Shown here piece by piece: positions 57,301 to 64,000 of a stretch of 64,000 bases of DNA. Under the pieces are notes generated by a model. It saw only the letters and a program-made list of their open reading frames with translations. It had not been told where the DNA came from and did not search any database. The stretch's first letter is position 1, and the number at the start of each line of letters is the position of its first letter. Where the stretch lies: NCBI GenBank assembly GCA_012845835.1, contig JABAKD010000023.1, positions 248,001 to 312,000 on the forward strand. The letters run 5' to 3'. The position numbers were made by a program, and so were the translations under genes. The DNA is from Undaria pinnatifida. Its lineage: Eukaryota; Sar; Phaeophyceae; Laminariales; Alariaceae.

Positions 57301-60300
57301 CCAGGGAATGAAACGTCTTGGATGTATTGACAGGTACGCCCGTATAGCCGGCCGACCTGATTTCCCGTCGTTTTCGGGGGAGGAAAGTGTTACAAGGCTT
57401 AGGTTGGGTAAGCTATTGGTTAACCTTTTGCAAGTGGTCAAACGGACTCACACCCCACTAGTACCCTAACACCTGGTACCAACTGCATTGTTGTTCTAAG
57501 GGGCGTCGCCCATCTATATTTCGAATGAGGGCGCACCCCACATACCCAATAATACGAGCAAATCGGAATATCACGCACACAGCTTTCAAAGATGAGTTTC
57601 TACGAGATATTCGAGATCAGACCTGGAAGGAGGGTATTTTTTTTTTACAGTATTAGGAACGTCCATGTGCCACATGAAGTCTCACCCAAATCATTGTAAG
57701 AAACTTCACGGTTTGAGACAGTTTGGGCGATTAACCATAACACACCGAACCTCAGGCGCATTCTGCAACAACCGGCGTAATTCATTAATCATCATTGACG
57801 GAGGATGTTATATTTCTCACGAACTTCTGCTAATATTTTTGGTAGGGCACATCAATACTGCCCTTTATCCGATTTTCTCTCATGCATACGACCCCTAACC
57901 CTTGTTCTTTTACTGCTGTCTGGAAACCAAACTCGACCTCTATTGACAGCGGGGAGTGCATCCGTCTAAAGAACTTCGTCATCAACTCTGAGATTACTGA
58001 AAATGAAATATATAACTGTGGCGTATATGACTTCCAAGGCGACGGCGAGGGTGTAAACGGCGAAGGAATATACATTGGGACGTCATTTACGCAGGTAAGC
58101 AGGCGTGGGCGGGCAACGCGCATTTAATTTTGGAATCATCCGTTTTACGGCTACATTATTAGCATGGTAACGAACCGAGCGTTGCATCCCAGAAACTCGT
58201 GCCAACTGGAGCCGCAGCGTGTGTATTTTTCTTGAAGCAAGCATTCACATATTAATGTGGATGACGAAATAGTATACACATTCGGGCACCATAGGCCCGA
58301 TATCAGGAGAGAGGGCAACGAGACGCAGACTCTGGAGTAATGTGCAGCTCGCTTTCCAACAACTCACACACATCAACTTGGACATGTTTCAATCATTTCA
58401 TGTAGATGGCTGTAGCATTAACTCCTTCCAGAAGCTGTTTCGACGCTGTTTTCAAAAAGCAACGCAACAAACGATATTTCCGCTTGAAAGCAGACATTCG
58501 CTTAGATATGGTTAGGAACATCTTACCCGAGTCGCTGTTCGGTCGCGTAAATGTCTCGTAAGGTGAGTAACTGCGCAAGATCGATGCAATACATTGTGTG
58601 GTTACTCTCTTTGATTTCGCGCTGAGGCCATAGGATAATCATGTAAGAGTACAAATAAGATACTTACGTGCCTTTCTTTGTGTGACGTATGCAAGCCCCC
58701 CGCAACTTAGATTCGCAGTTAAAACTGGGCGCACTCGAACAGCAACATTCCTTCACATGGAACACCCACGGCTTTTGCCCCTGGGGGTTCACGGCCCCTT
58801 TGTCTCATTGCGTTTGATACAGTGGCAAGATTACGGGGCGGACAATTGTGATGGCAACTGGATAGCCGGCAACAAAATCGAGACATACGGCAATGAGTGC
58901 GTGGAGGTTAAGGAAGGCTCTTCCTACAACATGATTGAGCTCAACATCTGCTCCGACCAGTTGGATGATAAGTCGGGGTGTTTCTGCTCCAGGGGCGACG
59001 AAAACACCTTCAGGTAGGATATTAACTAGACAACCCTATACACGCTGTTCCGACTAGACTATGATGACGCCACACGTTTATATTTTAGGATTTTGACCTG
59101 ATTCGATGCAGAAAGTGTCAACACGAGAGGACAATACAAATATCGACGTTTCAACGAGACGACTACAAATGTGTACATGTTGCTTAAAGTCTACCAGAAC
59201 GGTACGGATTCATCCCTCGGCAGGGGTGCAGGGACGTTTCGAAGCCCCTATCGAGACGAGCAGCTCATATATATCCACACGATATACAGGTCCAAAGCCT
59301 TCAATCCCCAAACACGGCCAACAAGCTCATGAGCAAGTCCTCTGAAAATAACGTGAGGCACATACATCAGAATGACGGTTAACGGGTTGGTCCATGCGTT
59401 GTTGAGGAGTTCAACCGGCCATGAGCGTCTTTGGTCCCATAATCTGCAATATCTACTGTGTGATAAATCCATGGAGATGTTTCGACGTGTACAAGCAACT
59501 GTGTTGCTGCTTTCATGGGAGATGCTACTGTAGATCAAACACTGTTTTTTTTTGCCAGACCTGCCGGCCGTTTCTCCAATTCACCCTGGCCAATGTGGCT
59601 CGACCCAACAGGTACAATGATGCCAAGTACTGCGAGGGCGCCGGTATTCGACTCGGAGGGTGGGAGGACTCTAATGGGCGTGTTCACGGAAAGAACAATA
59701 ACGTGAGTTAGCCACCAGTGGCGAACTCCAGGCGTTCTTCCTGACCCCCTGCCAAAAGTTGTTTTACGTTGATGTTCTAGACCGCGGGCGGTGTCGATTA
59801 TACTCTAACCTTCCGAGGTGTATATGGCCCAGCTGCGGTACACGAGGGACATATGCATCGTGTTTCACCGGCTCAGGGGCCTTGATGGGAGTGTGTATCT
59901 ATCTTCGGAGATTTTCAAATCAACATTGCTTGACGTTGTTTATGTTGGCTAATATGCACCACTTTGGGTTGCTTTAGCATTTTTGCCTTGGGTTTTTCGA
60001 AGTGAGGAGCAGGATGATCGCTGCCTGCCTGGCATGAAAGTAGCGTTCCTGGTACCGCAGCTCGGGTAATGGCCGAACTTTGCGTCGCGGTTGACCTTGC
60101 GTTTCACGTTGTCACATTGCTTCGTACTTCCGCACTTTGTTTAGGTATGTAAACCATATGACGACGGCCAAGCAATTACCGTACCTTGTATATATGTGTT
60201 TCGGAAACTCGGTACGTTCATCGGTAATGCGTGGGTGTTTAGCGACCAACCCATTCCAAGTCACGTAATGTAGCTCGGTGCAAGAAAAACCGGACGTTTC

Positions 60301-62914
60301 TTCCCTGTGGGGTATATACTAGTATAAGATAGCTTGTCAATATGGTCTAAACCAAATTATATCAAACAGCGCCGTAATGTTGCACACCTCCGTGTGCACC
60401 AGAACGTATAACCGCCAGGGTACGGATTGGTTGAGATCGGCTTCGCCACACGTCTATGCGAGACGGCCGTGTTGGTTTTATTGGGATAACCATCGGTTCG
60501 TGGACTGACGTTATTATCTTCAGCGATGTTCCACGTATTATTTATCATTTTGAACAGTCGGCGGAACGCAGGCGCGCGCCGATGAACCTCGCTTGTTGAC
60601 GAGTACCTCGTGCATGTTTCACGTTTTACTGAACGTGTCCAAACTTGTCGTGTTGATCGTTTTTAGCTCCGACATTGGTTTGTGATTGGTCGACATTGAA
60701 GGTCACGCGGAATATTGTCGGATGACGATCACGCATCGCTAAACGAAACGTATCGCATGTATGTGCAGGTGTACGGCAACACGTTTGTCAGCACAGCTAC
60801 AGGTGCGTTGTCCGTGCGAGTTGTGCCCCAGGCCAAAGTATGTGGCAATACGTGCGAAGACGGACCGTGCGGCATTACCAAGTGAGTACTCCTACAACGA
60901 ATCCAAGCACTTAAACAATATATCGTGTTCTTGTGTAGCTGTATTGTGTGGTCAATGGCTCTGCGGCGGAGCTTCTGAGTGTTTCGGGGTTGTCACTAGC
61001 AGGGGCCCGGTCACCGCCACCGCCTATCGTTGCGTATGAGGACGTTTGCATTCCGCCAAAAACCACAACGGATGCTGATGTTAGAAGAGGTTTCCAATAT
61101 CTTCCTAATAGACCGTATCTGATGATGGTTTCGGTTATGCGTAAAAAGCTAAAAATCAAACTTGAGATCCAAGCAGAATGCATCAATGTGTACAATAATC
61201 AACAGATAGTGAAGATGGGCATTGTCAAAATCAAGAACGCGTGTAGATATATTTTTCAGCATGAACAAAAACGAACTGTTTTTTTTTGGCCAACAATGAC
61301 GAAGTTCTCGGATTGATTGGCATCGACGGGCCTTGTACGGTGTACTCGTGTTGGCGAAGAAACTGCGCGTTGAACTGTTAGAGTACACAACCGGCAAGAT
61401 ATTCCGAAAATAATCAAACACATGACCACTGTCGCGCCCGCATAATTGACAGGGATGAGAGTGAAGATGAGGACACCTCGGATATTGAGGCTTTCTGGAA
61501 TGTTTCGTGCCAAGAGACATCGCCTACACCATCCCCAGACCCCAGCACTTTATCCCCGGTGGATGACACGCCTGCGCCGGTCGGTACTACCCCATCCCCG
61601 ACATTTGAAACTCCATCTCCAGTCATCACCACGCCATTTCCGACGATGGAAACCCCGTCGCCGGTCGCCGTAACAAATTCTCCTGTGGTTGACACGCAGC
61701 CACCGGTCGATACCACGCCATCCCCGACATCAGAAACGCCATCCCCAGGTATCGATACGCAATCTCCGACACCGAAAACCCAGTCTCCGATCGTCGTGAC
61801 CCCAACCCCGGTTGTTGATACGCCTTCACCTGTTCATACCACGCCATCCCCGACATCGGAAACGCCATCCCCAGCAATCAGTACGCCATCTCCGACGCTA
61901 AGAACCCCGTCTCCAGTCGTCGCGACCCCATCACCGGTGATTGAAACACCGGTCCCTATCGGCCATACGCCATCGCCAGCAGAGGAAACCCCGTCCCCGG
62001 TCAACAATACACCATCTCCGAAATCCAGCACTCCATCACCGGCCATTAGTACGTCGTCTCCGGTGTCGGAGACACCTTCTCCGGCACGTCGTACGCCATC
62101 TCCTATAATCTTTAGAATTCCGTCTTCGACTGCCGATACGCCATCCCCGGTTATTGAAACTCCTTCACCGTTGGAACGTACACAGTCTCCGATGTTGGAA
62201 ACACCGTCCCCGTCAGCTGCCGGTACTCTATCCCCGGTGTCACCAACTACCTTCCCAGTTGACGACGACGACACCCAGAGCGACGATGATGGTGCAAATG
62301 ACGACTTAACGAGTTACGGGGATGATGGCGTTCATGAAAATGATGACGATGATGATGATGATGACGATGCCACCAACAGTGATAGTGATGATGACGAAAC
62401 GGACGATTACCAAAGTGACGACGATGGTGATGACGACGGAGATGACGATGGCAACGATGACTATGAGAGCGACGACGATGGAGACGATGACTATGAGAGC
62501 GACGACGATGGAGACGATGACTATGAGAGCGACGACGATGGAGACGATGACTATGAGAGCGACGACGATGGAGACGATGATTATGAGAGCGACGACGACG
62601 ATGGAAACGACGACTACCAGAGCGACGACGACGATGGAAACGACGACTACCAGAGCGAGGACGATGACAATGATGACGACGACGACGACGACGACGATAA
62701 CGATATTGACGATGACGACAATGTTGACGACGACGACAATTACGATGACGACGACGACGACAATTACGATGACGACAATTACGATGACGACGACGGTGAC
62801 GATGGCAGCAGTGGCGCGGACGAAGGTGAAGATGATGACGGTGAAGATGATGACGGTGACGACGACGATGGTACAAACGGCCGGGGTGGTCGACGCAGGG
62901 GCGGTAGAGACTAA
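51070..62914 (+). CDS. Gene B: secreted beta-helix protein with TPSP-repeat stalk and Asp-rich tail (7 exons)
   Basis: Exons: 51,070-51,399; 55,511-55,656; 57,950-58,094; 58,823-59,013; 59,612-59,702; 60,769-60,881; 61,453-62,914. All borders are GT-AG, and the sum is 2,478 nt (825 residues plus stop). Domain order as in gene A: signal peptide (MKKASPLLLFPAAYAIALHA), pectin-lyase-fold beta-helix with the same Cys pattern, about thirty xTPSPxx heptads, an Asp-rich tract with five copies of a decapeptide like GDDDYESDDD, and basic end GRGGRRRGGRD. Exons 2-6 equal gene A in length and phase. Intron 1 (4.1 kb) carries a family X copy and the spliced LINE copy; intron 2 carries the compound TRIM. 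Catalysis is not shown; carbohydrate binding in the wall is the best guess from the fold. Confidence 0.82.
51868..52300 (+). repeat. Dispersed repeat family X, copy 4 (gene B intron 1)
   Basis: Shared blocks CGCCCCCCTCC, TGCGCACAGATTGATTAATG, AGTCGCCGACCTATATCC, GAGTTTGGACGAAATATTCG and CTCACAGATGGA. More diverged than copies 2 and 3. Confidence 0.65.
52829..54219 (-). mobile_element. Short LINE copy with exact intron-like deletion (spliced retrocopy)
   Basis: The 5' part (54,219-53,542) matches LINE 41,854-41,176, and the 3' part (53,541-52,829) matches 37,591-36,868. The missing 3,584 bp starts GTCAGG after GCTCAG and ends TTTTACAAG, so the joint GCTCAG|GTATTTTGG equals a splice product. 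The same (CA)n 3' end is present, and AAGG flanks both ends. Confidence 0.82.
53528..54073 (-). pseudogene. LINE ORF remnant in the short copy
   Basis: Same N-terminus as the full LINE ORF up to YQVFCSG, then ILA and stop after the splice-like joint, about 181 residues. It keeps the basic region and the first strands of the endonuclease but no RT. Most likely a dead by-product, though a small basic protein could be made. Confidence 0.7.
55105..55190 (+). repeat. CAA-rich microsatellite
   Basis: ACAACAACAACC and CCACCACC runs in gene B intron 1. Not coding. Confidence 0.75.
55511..55656 (+). CDS. Gene B exon 2
   Basis: 146 nt. Acceptor TTTGTTGAAG is weak but fixed by gene A. GFSVDGAADD, KCVVVDGLAES, GFVMRDMLVQNCG; donor TGCGG|GTGAGC. 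Confidence 0.8.
55760..56734. other. Gene B intron 2, left part, no feature
   Basis: Only short frames. The intron runs from 55,657 to 57,949. Confidence 0.45.
56735..57655 (+). repeat. Dispersed repeat family X, copy 5, split by a TRIM
   Basis: Left part to 56,834 (CCCCCTTAAAAACGAGTT, TTCATCATCCTGTTGACC). Right part from 57,472 (CCTGGTACCAACTGCATTG, TGAGTTTCTACGAGATATTC, AGACCTGGA). The two halves read as one X copy when the TRIM is removed. Confidence 0.7.
56835..57471 (+). mobile_element. Compound TRIM: LTR-interior-LTR-interior-LTR
   Basis: Three LTR copies (56,835-56,910; 57,103-57,180; 57,388-57,471) alternate with two interiors related to 20,258-20,458. Each interior starts AATGGCGTC and holds GTGGG-TTCAAAT-CCCAC. 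A purine run GGGGGAGGAAAG precedes the last LTR. CCTT and CCTG flank the whole. The arrangement is what recombination between LTRs or template switching would give. Confidence 0.72.
57950..58094 (+). CDS. Gene B exon 3
   Basis: 145 nt. Acceptor CTATTGACAG; GECIRLKNFVINSEITEN, NCGVYDFQGD, GEGIYIGTSFTQ; donor CAG|GTAAGC. Confidence 0.83.
58823..59013 (+). CDS. Gene B exon 4
   Basis: 191 nt. Acceptor TTTGATACAG; WQDYGADNCDGNWIAGN, YGNECVEVKEGS, GCFCSRGDENTF; donor TTCAG|GTAGGA. Confidence 0.85.
59612..59702 (+). CDS. Gene B exon 5
   Basis: 91 nt. Acceptor CGACCCAACAG; YNDAKYCEGAGIRLGGWED; donor AATAAC|GTGAGT. Confidence 0.82.
60769..60881 (+). CDS. Gene B exon 6
   Basis: 113 nt. Acceptor TATGTGCAG; VYGNTFVSTATGALSVRV, KVCGNTCEDGPCG; donor ACCAA|GTGAGT. 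Confidence 0.83.
61453..62914 (+). CDS. Gene B exon 7 (stalk and acidic tail)
   Basis: Acceptor AATTGACAG; DTSDIEAFWNVSCQE leads into about thirty xTPSPxx heptads (61,525-62,250), then an Asp-rich tract (62,260-62,870), then GRGGRRRGGRD and TAA. It is 107 codons longer than in gene A, mainly through more heptads and the tandem acidic repeats. Confidence 0.83.
61525..62250 (+). repeat. 21-bp coding minisatellite (xTPSPxx heptads)
   Basis: CCATCCCCGACATCGGAAAC-like phrases recur at 21-bp spacing; the whole phrase ACCACGCCATCCCCGACATC appears at 61,703 and 61,839. Confidence 0.8.
62456..62600 (+). repeat. 30-bp coding tandem repeat in the acidic tail
   Basis: GACGATGACTATGAGAGCGA plus CGACGATGGA repeats about five times nearly perfectly. 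Two 33-bp units with GGAAACGACGACTACCAGAG follow. Recent expansion is likely, because gene A lacks it. Confidence 0.85.
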
Positions 62915-64000
62915 GTTTGGGGAGTAAGTATTTGGAAGATGATCAGTCAACCCGAAAATATATCACACGGTAGGCATTCGTCACGACATCCACTAATTAA
63001 AGGTAGTGTACCGGTAGTGTGCGGTTTTGTTGAGTGCACTTGATTATGCCCGGTACTTATAACAAGGATAGCCCAAGTTTATGTCCGCAAAGGTTGAACG
63101 TCACGCAACCTCGGCTGGTGCAGCTCTATGTTGCACAGTCAAACGTTGAAGTGCGAACGTTTTGTCACGCAGACTCCCAGTTTTGAACGAACCAGTTTTT
63201 GTTTTTGTTTTTACCCTGTACTTCCTGGTATGCATCAACGTTGTCGTATATTGAGCCTAGGTATGCGTAGAGTGCTGCGGGTAAGATCCTGTCAGTTTTT
63301 GGTTTAGAAAGGCCCGCCGTAACGATAGCGTCCTGTACGAATAAATTTGTGTAATGTTTTGTAGGCATAGACGTTTTTTTCCTGAGATGTAGTTAACATT
63401 GTCGAACCGAATATGTAAATGGGCAGAGCAGAGGTATAGAGCATAACTTCACAATAGTCGAAGGGAGGGTTTCAATAGAAGGGAGAGTGTGCAATCCTCC
63501 CACATACTGTGACACTTATTGGCTTTGTGTATCATATTCCCTCCGAAGCACCATCTAGTCGTTAATCGTATAGTCCAAGCAGGAGGTTTGTTGTTGATTT
63601 GTTGATCGGTTCCAACAATCACAAGTCGTACATGATGTAATAATTGACGGCTAGCTGCTGTGCGCTAGGTACGTTAATCACCCATGGTTTAGTTGAAGGA
63701 CAGTATGACGCACTCTCGAAAGACTAGGAATGGAGGACAGATGTTTTGCTGTATGGAAGCGGGCACATGTAGCCCACGCCTTTTCCGTAGTTATGCCGTG
63801 CTGTGCTGTGTTGTGTTTTGGACTTGTGAGTGGAAACCTTCCACCGACTGAGGCATGTTGTGTTAGTGTCGATGGGGCAATGTTTTGTGCTGACCGGAGT
63901 TATTCTTGAAGGAGGTCCTAAAGGTAGGTCAATGCTCAGTTTGAGATTCATTCTTATAGAGCTTGATATTGAGTATATTTCCGTCGTGAGGGAGGGTACA
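62915..64000. other. Downstream of gene B
   Basis: The first several hundred bases may be the 3' UTR. A 67-codon - strand frame at 63,165-63,368 reads TNLFVQDAIVTAGLSKPKTD and RILPAALYAYLGSIYDNVDA, which is protein-like. It could be an exon of a next gene on the - strand but has no family or splice support beyond that. Confidence 0.3.

Noticed and set aside
59774-59870. An extra exon between gene B exons 5 and 6
   Set aside because: Exons 5 and 6 join directly in phase in both genes (NNN|VYGNTF and GNN|VYGNSF), and gene A has no counterpart.
23898-62914. Genes A and B as mannuronan C5-epimerases or pectate lyases
   Set aside because: The beta-helix fold fits, but the DPHD epimerase motif is absent and no catalytic set of a lyase family could be recognised.
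62247-62950. His/Arg-rich, Val/Ile-rich and Met/Thr-rich frames over the gene B tail
   Set aside because: Shadows of the acidic repeats; the + strand Asp frame is fixed by exon 7 and by gene A.

Overview
The window is nuclear DNA from an intron-rich eukaryote with long introns and a heavy load of retroelements. There are no bacterial operons, ribosome binding sites or CRISPR arrays. The mix of a tyrosine-recombinase retroelement, an APE-type LINE, tiny LTR elements and secreted beta-helix proteins with Ser/Thr-Pro and Asp-rich tails suggests a stramenopile. A brown alga is my best guess; this is inference, because no sequence here names the organism.

Layout. Positions 1-10,623 hold a zinc-finger gene on the + strand whose intron (294-9,947) was invaded by a 9.25-kb DIRS/Ngaro/PAT-like element on the - strand (441-9,691). 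The element has split direct repeats in the order A1-ORFs-B1-A2-B2, a Gag-like ORF with a CCCH knuckle, an RT-RNase H ORF in the same frame after one UAG, a tyrosine recombinase ORF, and a 3.4-kb leader full of tandem and hairpin repeats. From 10.9 to 23.9 kb there are copies of a dispersed repeat (called family X here), a terminal-inverted-repeat element (11,431-12,217), weak unknown exons, a broken NADAR domain (about 18.1-18.4 kb) and a 369-bp TRIM-like LTR element (20,174-20,542).

The core is a head-to-head pair of paralogous seven-exon genes: gene A on the - strand (32,603 to 23,898) and gene B on the + strand (51,070 to 62,914). Exons 2-6 have identical lengths and phases in the two genes, and the summed exons give whole reading frames (719 and 825 residues). 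Each encodes a signal peptide, a right-handed beta-helix (pectin-lyase fold) domain, a heptapeptide xTPSPxx region, a long Asp-rich tract and a short Arg/Gly-rich basic end. They look like secreted cell-wall or matrix proteins.

Between and inside these genes lie a LINE family and other repeats. There is one apparently full-length LINE (36,868-41,854), two 5'-truncated copies (33.5-34.4 kb), and a short copy (52,829-54,219) whose internal deletion has exact GT-AG borders, as expected for a retrotransposed spliced LINE RNA. There is also a 938-bp tandem duplication, a 2-kb CCGCGG-rich minisatellite whose orientation flips in the middle, further X copies, and a compound TRIM nested in an X copy. 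The remaining sequence shows no gene I can support. All gene models were read by eye from splice signals and paralogue agreement; no search was run.
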